DNA from: Paenibacillus sp. 19GGS1-52 | GTDB lineage: Bacteria > Bacillota > Bacilli > Paenibacillales > Paenibacillaceae | Length of the DNA: 64,000 nucleotides | Assembly: GCF_022369515.1 (NCBI RefSeq) | Contig: NZ_CP059724.1 | Coordinates: 1,302,001-1,366,000, forward strand | Direction: 5' to 3' | Shown here: positions 24,736 through 32,795 of the stretch, one piece after another | Layout of the letters: each line of letters starts with the position of its first letter | Numbering within the stretch: the first letter of the stretch is position 1 | The notes under the pieces: model-generated | Database searches by the model: none | The model's input: only the letters and a program-made list of their open reading frames with translations | Told to the model about the DNA's origin: nothing | Position numbers and translations under genes: made by a program

Positions 24736-25725
24736 ATGGTCAAGAAAGTATTATCAGGCATACAGCCAAGTGGGAAGCTCACGCTTGGAAACTACATTGG
24801 TGCTATTAAGAATTATGTGAAATTGCAGCATGAGAATGAATGTTATTTCATGGTGGTTGATCTACATGCGGTTACCGTTTCCCAAGAACCAGCAGCATTG
24901 CGGGAGCAGTCAGAGTCCGTAGCTGCGCTTTATATTGCCGCAGGAATAGATCCTGCCCATGCGAATGTGTTCATGCAATCGCATGTGCCGCAGCATGCAG
25001 AGCTGGGATGGTTAATGACTACACTCACTTCAATGGGTGAGTTGGAACGGATGACACAATTCAAGGATAAATCTTCAGGTAAAGATTCCGTTGGCGCAGG
25101 GCTCTTCGTATATCCATCGCTGATGGCGGCTGATATTCTTATCTATAACGCAGACCTTGTTCCTGTCGGAGAAGACCAGAAGCAGCACCTGGAGTTGACC
25201 CGTGATTTGGCTGGACGTTTCAATCATCGATACGGTGAATTTTTCACTATTCCAGAGCCGTTTATTCCAGAAGTGGGCGCACGTATCATGTCGCTTGATG
25301 ATGGTTCCAAAAAAATGAGCAAAAGTAGTCCGAATCCGGGCAGTTTCATAGCGCTTTTGGATCCGCCGGATGTGATCCGTAAAAAAATCAGCCGAGCCAC
25401 GACTGATTCTGGTAGCGAGGTTCGTTATGATCCATCCGCGAAACCAGAGGTTAGCAATCTGATGGTTATCTATGCTGAATGTGCGGGAATGACTCTGCAG
25501 CAAGTAGCAGATCGTTATGAGGGACAAATGTATGGTGGCTTCAAGAAGGATTTAGCCGGAGCTGTGGTGGCCATGCTAGAACCGCTGCAAGAGAAATATC
25601 ATGAGATTCGCAGTTCAGGCACCATCACAGATATATTGGCCGAAGGTGCGGCAAAAGCCCGTATCGTAGCAACTGAGACGCTAACAGGTGTTAAAGAACG
25701 AATGGGCTTTCTGCCCTATCGTTAA
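24736..25725 (+). CDS. trpS: Tryptophanyl-tRNA synthetase
   Basis: 329 residues from the ATG at 24736 (GGAGGGG 7 nt upstream). An earlier in-frame ATG overlaps the end of the leader and has no RBS. Class I synthetase charging tRNA-Trp. The HIGH-like segment is PSGKLTLGNYIGA and the KMSKS loop is KKMSKSSPN. Controlled by the T-box upstream. Its 3' end overlaps the end of a small convergent gene by 4 bp. Confidence 0.97.
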   Translation: MVKKVLSGIQPSGKLTLGNYIGAIKNYVKLQHENECYFMVVDLHAVTVSQEPAALREQSESVAALYIAAGIDPAHANVFMQSHVPQHAELGWLMTTLTSMGELERMTQFKDKSSGKDSVGAGLFVYPSLMAADILIYNADLVPVGEDQKQHLELTRDLAGRFNHRYGEFFTIPEPFIPEVGARIMSLDDGSKKMSKSSPNPGSFIALLDPPDVIRKKISRATTDSGSEVRYDPSAKPEVSNLMVIYAECAGMTLQQVADRYEGQMYGGFKKDLAGAVVAMLEPLQEKYHEIRSSGTITDILAEGAAKARIVATETLTGVKERMGFLPYR

Positions 25726-25913
25726 AGGATTTCTTGTTTAGCTTCCTGCTGACGTCGCAAACGAGCTTTGAGAATAAAGCCCCAGCCAATATTCATCACA
25801 CATAAGAAGCCAAGCAAAAGCGCTAGCCAGATGTTGTAGCTGATCATGATCGAGGCTACCGTGAGGAGCAGAATAGAAGAACAAGCGAACCATAGAGAGA
25901 GTCCCTTACCCAT
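25722..25913 (-). CDS. Small two-helix membrane protein
   Basis: 63 residues from the ATG at 25913 (AAAGGAAGG about 9 nt upstream). Two hydrophobic segments (about 6-25 and 28-48) are followed by a basic tail (KARLRRQQEAKQ), giving a cytoplasmic C-terminus by the positive-inside rule. No family recognised. Overlaps the trpS stop. Confidence 0.6.
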   Translation of the reverse strand: MGKGLSLWFACSSILLLTVASIMISYNIWLALLLGFLCVMNIGWGFILKARLRRQQEAKQEIL

Positions 25914-25946
25914 AGTACACAACCTTCCTTTCATACTGATAAAGTT

Positions 25947-25979
25947 CTCCCGGAGCAATTTATGCTCCGGGATTTTTTT
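25947..25979 (+). terminator. Terminator reading rightwards
   Basis: TCCCGGAGCA-attta-TGCTCCGGGA followed by TTTTTTT. It would stop readthrough from trpS across the small minus-strand gene. R1 copy C begins at the next base. Confidence 0.8.
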
Positions 25980-26096
25980 GAAATATAAAAATTTATAGGT
26001 TTCACACGATAACTTATCCTTATATTTCTCGAAGAAACGGATGCCATCCCTAAAAGGACGGCAAAGCCGTTTCTTCTTGTGAATATAAGACTTTAC
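25980..26096 (+). repeat. R1 dispersed structured repeat, copy C
   Basis: A full copy with a perfect 10-bp outer stem (GAAGAAACGG/CCGTTTCTTC) and inner stem GCCATCC/GGACGGC. The left arm GAAATATAAAAATTTAT (25980-25996) has a diverged echo, GAATATAAGACTTTAC, at 26081-26096. Confidence 0.85.
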
Positions 26097-26107
26097 TGTG
26101 AAACAGT

Positions 26108-27112
26108 CTATAACTTCATGGAGCCGGGGTCAATGGCAAACCGTTCATCCAGCTTCTCACTGCTGAGCCAGCCCACATAGGTATTAAGAGGGTGATACTG
26201 GTTATCCATTACTAATACGGCAACGAACGGGAATTGCTTGCGGTGTAAATAACGTACATCACCCCAGCGTACAATATAACCTGACGGCAGTACCTCCACC
26301 TCTGCTACAGCATAGGAAGTGAAATACAGAAAGGCTTGAATATCGGGATGGGACTTGGAATGATCAACAGCCGGATGCTGTGAGCAGACCGCATGCTTAA
26401 ACCATTCCAGACGACCGTTGTTCAGTTGGCCTACATCATAGCTCTTATCCGTTTTGGCCTTGACTACATTCCAGCGTCTTGGTGAGATGGTGGGGATAAC
26501 AAAATAACGGTCGCCAGCATCATGTTTTATGTCCTTCTTTTTGATATTGCGGGTAATACGGGAATGGACAACAGTTCTCCAGATGTAATAAAGCGCGGTA
26601 CAGACATAAAGTGTAATAAATAAAGGTGCTGGTGGAACAATCCCGCTGATCCAGAGGATAATCGCCGCCGTATGGCTGCCAAATATAAACGGATCGAAAA
26701 TGTGGATAATGTTCCAAGCAATCCATTTCTCGGTGAACGGACGGGCCGCTTGAGTACCATATGTGTTAAAAAGATCAGAAAACACATGAACGGACACACC
26801 GATGAAGCTCCAAAGCGCTATATGGCTCAGGGCCTGCCAATCCGTAAACCCAAAGATGGGTCCCAGAACAAGCGTGATCAACGCAGGCCATAATAGCAGA
26901 AAGGGCAAAGAATGGGTAATCCCCCGGTGATTACGAATATAAAGCGCGTTATCTTTAAGGCGAAGCGCAGTATCGGCATCCGGGGCCTGTGAGCCAAGTA
27001 TGGTGGCAAGCATCACAGCTCCAGCCAGTACAGGATCTGAGGCAATAGCGGGGTCCACGAAGGAAAGTCCGGCCAATCCGAGGCCCATAACAAAATGTGT
27101 AGCAGTATCCAT
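26108..27112 (-). CDS. YdjM/YfhP-family membrane-bound metal-dependent hydrolase-like protein
   Basis: 334 residues. An N-terminal membrane region carries the family motif pattern: an early THFVMG histidine, then PDADT, HRGITHS and HVFSDLFNTYGT, which look like metal ligands. Four to five hydrophobic helices are followed by a soluble C-terminal domain (about 190-334). B. subtilis YfhP is similar; its substrate is unknown. RBS AAGGAGAA. Single gene. Confidence 0.82.
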   Translation of the reverse strand: MDTATHFVMGLGLAGLSFVDPAIASDPVLAGAVMLATILGSQAPDADTALRLKDNALYIRNHRGITHSLPFLLLWPALITLVLGPIFGFTDWQALSHIALWSFIGVSVHVFSDLFNTYGTQAARPFTEKWIAWNIIHIFDPFIFGSHTAAIILWISGIVPPAPLFITLYVCTALYYIWRTVVHSRITRNIKKKDIKHDAGDRYFVIPTISPRRWNVVKAKTDKSYDVGQLNNGRLEWFKHAVCSQHPAVDHSKSHPDIQAFLYFTSYAVAEVEVLPSGYIVRWGDVRYLHRKQFPFVAVLVMDNQYHPLNTYVGWLSSEKLDERFAIDPGSMKL

Positions 27113-27236
27113 AGGTAAGTTCTCCTTTGTGCAGATTTCTCTATTAATAATTACCCAATTTCTTGTCCAGTTATTAATGAGTACAAAATAAATGTTGTCA
27201 CGAAATTGTCGAATTCATGAACATCATGGTCAATGA

Positions 27237-27266
27237 TTGTCAAAGTCTTTAACGGTTTGTTATGAT
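27237..27266 (+). promoter_or_regulatory. Promoter of ctaB-sco1
   Basis: TTGTCA, 18 bp, TATGAT. Leader of about 60 nt to the GTG start. Confidence 0.55.
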
Positions 27267-27334
27267 AAAGTTAATAGCGGAGCTTTTTACTCCGGCGGAA
27301 ACGTTAGAGTACCTTAGAAGGAGGATCATTAAAC

Positions 27335-28267
27335 GTGGATAATCAATTGAGATATGAAGCTTCTTCCGATTCCGCAGCCATGTCTGCTAAATCGCCCCCT
27401 GAAGGTGCTAGCTGGCGTGATTTTGTAACTGTTACGAAGCCTGGAATTATACGGTCCAACCTGATCGCTGCATTTGCGGGTTACTGGGTGGCCTCAGGCT
27501 GGGATGTTCAATACGGCAGATTAATTCTGACCTTGATGGGTACAATGCTGGTCATGGCTTCTGCTTGTGTTTTTAATAACTTTTTTGACCGGGATCTGGA
27601 TATGAAAATGGAACGAACCCGTGATCGCGGATTGCCTACAGGGCGGCTGAAACCAACAACAGTGCTGCTGTATGCTATTGGACTCGGCATTTTGGGTTTG
27701 TTCGTGCTCTTTGCTTTTTCTGGAATACTTGCTGGGTTGTTCGGCATTGTTGGAATGTTCGTCTATGTTGTAGTATACACCCTATGGCTGAAGCGGACAT
27801 CAACCTGGAGTACTTCGGTCGGTGCCATTTCCGGGGCGATGCCTCCTGTAATCGGTTACGTAGCCGTAACTGGTAGGGTTGATTTGGGTGCTTGGCTGTT
27901 ATTCGCTATGCTGTTTCTATGGCAGCCTCCACATTTTTGGGCGCTTGGGATTCGGCGTAAAGAAGAATACCGGGCAGCAGGTTTTCCACTCCTGCCGGTA
28001 GTTAAGGGAACGCGACGCACACAGTTTCAGATGATACCTTACGTAGTGCTATTGATACCCATCCCCTTTATAATGTACGCGTATGATTATGCAGGGATCT
28101 TTTACCTCATTATATCTGCTGGTTTGTCCATTGCCTGGTTAATCCTGAACTTGAGAGGGTTCCAAGCGAAGGATGAAGAAGCTTGGGCCAAAAAAAGCTT
28201 TTTCTTCTCCATTAATTACTTAACGATCAGTTTGATCGTGCTGGTGCTGAATACGATACATGGTTGA
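27335..28267 (+). CDS. ctaB: Protohaem IX farnesyltransferase (haem O synthase)
   Basis: 310 residues, about nine membrane segments. The prenyl-diphosphate-binding motif is NNFFDRDLDMKMERTRDRGL; a second conserved loop is in ALGIRRKEEYRAAGFPLLPV. Converts haem B to haem O for terminal oxidases. GTG start with GAAGGAGG upstream. An operon with the SCO1-type gene, whose start lies 17 bp after the ctaB stop. Confidence 0.96.
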   Translation: MDNQLRYEASSDSAAMSAKSPPEGASWRDFVTVTKPGIIRSNLIAAFAGYWVASGWDVQYGRLILTLMGTMLVMASACVFNNFFDRDLDMKMERTRDRGLPTGRLKPTTVLLYAIGLGILGLFVLFAFSGILAGLFGIVGMFVYVVVYTLWLKRTSTWSTSVGAISGAMPPVIGYVAVTGRVDLGAWLLFAMLFLWQPPHFWALGIRRKEEYRAAGFPLLPVVKGTRRTQFQMIPYVVLLIPIPFIMYAYDYAGIFYLIISAGLSIAWLILNLRGFQAKDEEAWAKKSFFFSINYLTISLIVLVLNTIHG

Positions 28268-28284
28268 GGGGGAGCGGGTATGTA

Positions 28285-28905
28285 TTGAACACCTTGAAGC
28301 GTTATAAATGGACATGGATGCTGCTCCTGCTTGCTTTGATCATGGCTGGTTATTTAGCCGCCAATTCTTTAACCTTCGGCAAGAAAGAGCTGCCGGTTAT
28401 CGGGGAAGTGCAGAATTTCTCTCTTGAGAATGTGAACGGAGATCAGGTTACGCTGGCTGATACACAGGGGAAGGTACGTCTGGTGTATTTCTTTTTTACA
28501 GAATGTCCGGATGTATGTCCCATTACTACCTTCATGTTGTCAAAGACGCAGGATTTGCTTATCAAGGATGGCAGCTTCGGCAAGGATGTAGGATTTGTCT
28601 CCATTTCCTTCGATCCGGAGAATGATACACGTGAGGCTATCAAAGAATTTGCCGATCGGTTTCATGCCGATTATGCTGGCTGGTATTTCTTGCGGGGAGA
28701 TCAGGAAGAGATTCGAAATCTGGCGGCCAAGTCCTTTAAGGTACTAATCGCCGGGAATAATAAGGATAATTTCGCTCATGCCAATCTGATTGGACTGGTG
28801 GATCGCGATAATCGCCTTCGGGCACTGTATGACGCCGGAGATACTGAGAATGTGACACCGGAATTCCTTGCCGATACTGTGAAGGCATTAGCTGCGGATA
28901 AATAA
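28285..28905 (+). CDS. SCO1/SenC-family copper chaperone
   Basis: 206 residues from the TTG at 28285 (GGGGGAG about 9 nt upstream). A TTG further up overlaps ctaB and lacks an RBS. One N-terminal membrane anchor, then a thioredoxin-like fold with the copper motif CPDVCP (C74, C78) and the distal His165 (NFAHANLIG). Delivers copper to the CuA site of cytochrome oxidase on the outer face of the membrane. Co-transcribed with ctaB. Confidence 0.93.
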   Translation: MNTLKRYKWTWMLLLLALIMAGYLAANSLTFGKKELPVIGEVQNFSLENVNGDQVTLADTQGKVRLVYFFFTECPDVCPITTFMLSKTQDLLIKDGSFGKDVGFVSISFDPENDTREAIKEFADRFHADYAGWYFLRGDQEEIRNLAAKSFKVLIAGNNKDNFAHANLIGLVDRDNRLRALYDAGDTENVTPEFLADTVKALAADK

Positions 28906-28924
28906 TTATTATATGAAGAAGAAC

Positions 28925-28970
28925 AGGAGCCACCTCTAAAGTCATGAACATGGCTTTGGAGGTGGCTCCT
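28925..28970. terminator. Bidirectional terminator
   Basis: AGGAGCCACCTC / GAGGTGGCTCCT, a perfect 12-bp stem, between convergent genes. Confidence 0.75.
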
Positions 28971-28976
28971 ATTCTT

Positions 28977-29324
28977 TCAGAAGGGTAAGGGTTCAGGATA
29001 GACAATAAATTCCTCAAGACCCGCCTTTTCGAGCTGGCTGATATTATATTCATCAGGAGTGCCCTCAACTCCGGCATATCCCCGACGGGTATAAATATGA
29101 CTGGCGTCTGGAAAAGCATCACGCAGAACACCACGGATTTTTTTGCCGGAGCTGTCGTTGTCCATGTACAGGTAGACTTCTCCGTCTCCCACCTTACGCC
29201 GCAAGGACTCCAGCTTGAGTGAGTTGAGTGTGCCAAAAGTACAGAGGATTTCAATTTCCGGTACTAATAGCCGCCGTAATCTGCTGCGGTCATTCTTGCC
29301 CTCAACAATAATTATAATGGACAT
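28977..29324 (-). CDS. Small TOPRIM-domain protein (YusF-like)
   Basis: 115 residues. Begins MSIIIIVEGKNDRSRL, the TOPRIM glutamate motif, and contains YLYMDNDSSGKKIRG, the DxD motif. This is the metal-binding core of primases, OLD nucleases and RNase M5. As a stand-alone domain its role is unclear. RBS GGAGGTGACT. Not RNase M5 itself, which is longer. Confidence 0.83.
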   Translation of the reverse strand: MSIIIIVEGKNDRSRLRRLLVPEIEILCTFGTLNSLKLESLRRKVGDGEVYLYMDNDSSGKKIRGVLRDAFPDASHIYTRRGYAGVEGTPDEYNISQLEKAGLEEFIVYPEPLPF

Positions 29325-29454
29325 TATCGGATAGTCACCTCCGGAGAAATAAGCCTAGTGCAGGTTGTGGTTTTATTCTACCTAAGGTTCGCCATTTTTA
29401 ACAGAGGTTCGTCCATTATGTGTTCATTCCCCGGGAAATGTCGTAAAAAGAAAT

Positions 29455-29477
29455 AAACACCCGAGGCTCGGGTGTTT
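29455..29477. terminator. Bidirectional terminator
   Basis: AAACACCCGA-ggc-TCGGGTGTTT, downstream of the MFS gene and upstream of the TOPRIM gene on the minus strand. Confidence 0.7.
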
Positions 29478-29489
29478 ATATGTTGTGTC

Positions 29490-30686
29490 TTAGGCGGGAC
29501 GTCCATTCCAATCGGGCTGTAATGCAGGTTGTTTGCCAGTATTTCTGGGCGGGAGCAGCAGGAGCGCTGTCATGAGCAGCAGAAAAGCAATGAAATAAGG
29601 AGAGACGAATGTCCGTAACTGCCCAGCTGCTACCGGACCCGCAAAAGCACCAAGTGACATGGCAATCGACTGCAGCGAGAACGTTCTGCCCATCCGGCCT
29701 GGACCACCAAGACTGATAAACAATGAGGCCATCGCCGGGAAAAGCACTCCTTTGGCTGCACCAAGCAGAAAGAGGATAGCTGCAGCGGGAACGCTGTGAA
29801 ATGAAGCGAGCATGAAGAAACAGAGCGCCATGCCTAAGAGGGCGGAGGCTATTCTTCCAGCTGGTGTTAGACGATTCAGAAAAAACATACTGAGTGTTAA
29901 CAAAGCGCCCAGACTTAGAAGCGATAGCAGTATGCCTGTCGAAACCATACTCCTGCTCCCGGTCTGTGTCAGAGGAAGCTCGAAGAAGAGTACTCCCTGT
30001 GAACAGGAAACGAAGAAGGGCAGAAGATAATATCGTCTGGACACTTTAAAGGTGGGAGTTATTAGACTATTGGAGATGGAGTTCTCCTTTGGCGATAGTG
30101 GTATTGGAGTATTAGAAGTTGCACCAACTTTGCTGTGCTTAGGTACACTGAAGTAAGCCATTACTCCAGTGAATATCAGCAGATAACCAAGACTTCGGAA
30201 GGTGACGGAAAACCCGGCTTCAGCAACGATAAAAGCGCCAGCGGCCGGAGATACAACGGAAGCTAGTGTATGGACGATGCCGTGGCCGGACATGTATTTG
30301 CCCTGAACTGCCGCATCAGACGATAGTGAAGCAAGCAACGTCATGCAAGCCGGAGAGAGGAAGGCCAAGGCAAAGCCGCTGGCCGCCCGCAACATCAGCA
30401 GATGCCAGGGAAGCTGTGCATGAGCCTGCAGCAGCAGGATTACACCTGCTGTAATCAGGCTGAAGACAATGTAACGGCGGCTGCCATTACGATCGACCAG
30501 CACACCTGCGAGCAGATTTCCGGGAAGGTGTGTCAAGGAGTACATGCCCATCATCCAGCCGATAAAAGCGGGGCCTGCGCCAAGAGAAAGAGCAAAGGGA
30601 GTCAGGATAGGATATTGGGCATGTAAATCGAAGAATGCCAGAAAGAGAAACAGATACAGCCACAGTGCGGTTTTTACAGGGAACAC
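29490..30686 (-). CDS. Major facilitator superfamily transporter
   Basis: 398 residues with about 12 membrane helices. The loop 2-3 motif is GVLVDRNGSRRYIV (MFS motif A), and a central cytoplasmic loop (about 180-215) is Ser/Pro/Lys-rich. Substrate unknown; drug or metabolite efflux is a guess. The start is uncertain: the GTG at 30686 overlaps its only good RBS (GGAGG), and no better codon follows nearby. Confidence 0.8.
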   Translation of the reverse strand: MFPVKTALWLYLFLFLAFFDLHAQYPILTPFALSLGAGPAFIGWMMGMYSLTHLPGNLLAGVLVDRNGSRRYIVFSLITAGVILLLQAHAQLPWHLLMLRAASGFALAFLSPACMTLLASLSSDAAVQGKYMSGHGIVHTLASVVSPAAGAFIVAEAGFSVTFRSLGYLLIFTGVMAYFSVPKHSKVGATSNTPIPLSPKENSISNSLITPTFKVSRRYYLLPFFVSCSQGVLFFELPLTQTGSRSMVSTGILLSLLSLGALLTLSMFFLNRLTPAGRIASALLGMALCFFMLASFHSVPAAAILFLLGAAKGVLFPAMASLFISLGGPGRMGRTFSLQSIAMSLGAFAGPVAAGQLRTFVSPYFIAFLLLMTALLLLPPRNTGKQPALQPDWNGRPA

Positions 30687-30817
30687 CTCCGTAAGCTTAG
30701 CCCCAGCAAGGTCAGAAAGGCACAGGGCTGCTGTTATATGAATTGTGTATTCAGTGACCAGGAAAAGCAGCTACTTGTACTTTACGTGGGACGGGAAGGG
30801 CTTATACCGTTTTTTAA

Positions 30818-30915
30818 AAATGTAAGAATTTATAGGTTTCACCCAATAACTTATCCTTATATTTCTCGAAGAAACGGATGCCGCCTCTTTCAGACGGCAA
30901 AGCCGTTTCATCTTG
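30818..30915 (+). repeat. R1 dispersed structured repeat, copy D
   Basis: A full copy with inner stem TGCCG/CGGCA, a different loop (CCTCTTTCAGA) and outer stem GAAGAAACGG/CCGTTTCATC. It follows a T-run after CTTATACCG. The 30687-31059 gap holds this repeat and no gene that I can support. Confidence 0.85.
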
Positions 30916-31059
30916 ACATCATTAGATAGCCTTCTGTCCACCCGGCTGTGCAATCATGAATTATGAGGTTCTATCATGTATAATAATTAATATTGAGATA
31001 ATGCCTACGGGATAACTCATCCTGTGGGACGAAATTAGCGATTGGGGTGTTGTGGGTTG

Positions 31060-31494
31060 ATGGATCCAGAGGTATGGTCACAGTTCATAAGAGAGAATTG
31101 GTTAGTGATTGTTATTGCGCTTGTTGTACTATTTGCGGTAATTAATCTGGTTAAAACTGTTCTGAAATGGGCGATTGTCATTGTTATTGTTGTTGGTTTA
31201 TTCATTTATGGTGGGGTTACTATGGATCAAATTGGCAACGCTGTGAATAAGGTGGCGGATGGTACAGTAAGCACACTGAAGAGTGAAGCGCAGGAAGTCA
31301 TGCTTAAAGAGGCACAAGACGCCAAGTATACTTCTGGCGAAGATGGGACGTTTACGATCACAACCCCGAATATTGAGATGAAGGGCAAGGCTGGCGAGGA
31401 TAAAGTAGAGGTTACTTTCCGCGGGGTAAGCCTTGGGAAATGGAGCGTTACCGATACGACAAAAACATTTATTGAAGCAGCAAAGAACAATTAG
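31060..31494 (+). CDS. Membrane protein of unknown function
   Basis: 144 residues from the ATG at 31060 (a TTG at 31057 is possible; TTGGGGTG lies about 10 nt upstream). Two adjacent hydrophobic helices (about 14-36 and 38-56) are followed by a soluble domain with a beta-rich end (FTITTPNIEMKGKAGEDKVEVTF). No family recognised. Its stop is 42 bp before the next membrane protein gene, so they are likely co-transcribed. Confidence 0.7.
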   Translation: MDPEVWSQFIRENWLVIVIALVVLFAVINLVKTVLKWAIVIVIVVGLFIYGGVTMDQIGNAVNKVADGTVSTLKSEAQEVMLKEAQDAKYTSGEDGTFTITTPNIEMKGKAGEDKVEVTFRGVSLGKWSVTDTTKTFIEAAKNN

Positions 31495-31536
31495 AACACT
31501 GCGGAGAATGCATAAAAATGAAAGGAGAGGGCTGAT

Positions 31537-32682
31537 ATGCTGAACGGGTGGATCGAAAGTCTGAGTGATGCTAATGTCATCTCAATCACCCTTCTGCTGG
31601 TTGTAGTCTTCTCGCTGCTGCAAGGCTGGAGCAGAGGATTCTCACGCTCGACTGGAAGATTATTTGGACTTTTGGGTACTGGATTATTTACTATTGCAGC
31701 ATTGATATTGGCGATTCCAGCCACTGTTTATCTCTCGCCTTATGTTAAGGACTGGGCTTCGGGAGTTGTTCTTCCCGTTTCCGAGCTCAAGCAGTGGCAA
31801 CAAATTTATTATACTGCAGTGTCGGTGCTGGCAGGCTCGCCTTTGGTGCGATTTCTGCTGCTGTTGTTGTTCACGTATAGCTTGATTCGTATATTGTTGG
31901 GACTGTTAACATTCCTGCTTCCATTTCGTCTCCCTCGGCATACAGCGAGATTTGCGGACAGAAAGCTTACGCAGATAAGCCGCTTAGGCGGAGCTGCTAT
32001 AGGATGTGTAATTGGATTAGTACGGAGCCTAGTGCTTGTAATTGCTCTCTTTATTGCCATCGGACTGAATCCGGATAGCAACTTTAGTCGTTATGTGGAG
32101 TCATCCCCCGTCTACAGCCAGAGTGCTGCTGCAGTTATTGAGCCCTTTGCAGGTGAGGCTATGCAGAACAAGCTGCCTATTCTGACTAAGGCTGTTGCTG
32201 CGGAAATGAATGATATCCTTCGCCGGAAATACGAGGTTATTGATCATGACATTTCGCCGGATATTGTTGTAGCTGCCTCAGATATTGCGGGTCAAGCAAA
32301 GGGTGATGAGAAGAAGGCCAGACTGTTATACGACTGGGTGGGCTCGCGAATAGCCTATGATTATGCCAAGGCTGCTAACTATGAGCAGAACAGAATTTGG
32401 CATGAGCAGACCCCTCAGAACACATTCGATACCCGCTTGGGTGTCTGTATCGATTATGCCCGTCTCTATGCGGTAATGGCTCGTTCACAGGGGCTGCAGG
32501 TGAGGGTAGTCACCGGTCAGGGGTATGATGGTCAAGGAGGACATGGACCTCATGCTTGGAATGAAGTCTATATTAGTGATCGGAAAGCGTGGATTCCACT
32601 TGATTCTACATGGGCCAGTAGTGGCGATTGGTTCGACTCCAAGGACTTTGCTGACACACATATCACGGAAAGCGTGCTCTGA
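31537..32682 (+). CDS. Membrane protein with CvpA-like region fused to a transglutaminase-like domain
   Basis: 381 residues. The N-terminal half has four to five hydrophobic helices with a CvpA-like pattern (LLQGWSRGFSRSTGRLFGLL). The C-terminal half (about 235-375) is a transglutaminase/cysteine-protease-like domain with a visible triad: Cys in LGVCIDYARLYAVMA, His in GPHAWNEVYI and Asp in WIPLDSTWA. An extracytoplasmic or membrane-proximal cysteine enzyme is inferred. The residual substrate is unknown. RBS AAAGGAGAG. Downstream of the 144-residue membrane protein, upstream of the tandem PBPs. Confidence 0.85.
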   Translation: MLNGWIESLSDANVISITLLLVVVFSLLQGWSRGFSRSTGRLFGLLGTGLFTIAALILAIPATVYLSPYVKDWASGVVLPVSELKQWQQIYYTAVSVLAGSPLVRFLLLLLFTYSLIRILLGLLTFLLPFRLPRHTARFADRKLTQISRLGGAAIGCVIGLVRSLVLVIALFIAIGLNPDSNFSRYVESSPVYSQSAAAVIEPFAGEAMQNKLPILTKAVAAEMNDILRRKYEVIDHDISPDIVVAASDIAGQAKGDEKKARLLYDWVGSRIAYDYAKAANYEQNRIWHEQTPQNTFDTRLGVCIDYARLYAVMARSQGLQVRVVTGQGYDGQGGHGPHAWNEVYISDRKAWIPLDSTWASSGDWFDSKDFADTHITESVL

Positions 32683-32795
32683 CCAAAGGCGCGTGGGACA
32701 TTAGATGTATGGTACAATACCAACATATTTAAAGATAAGGCTGAGGGGGATTGTCAGCCTAGTTTCATCCTATGAATAACGAGGAGAGAACAGCT

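Noticed and set aside
30738..30953. Short frames on both strands between the MFS gene and the 144-residue membrane protein gene
   Set aside because: Both are largely made of R1 copy D sequence and have no ribosome-binding site.
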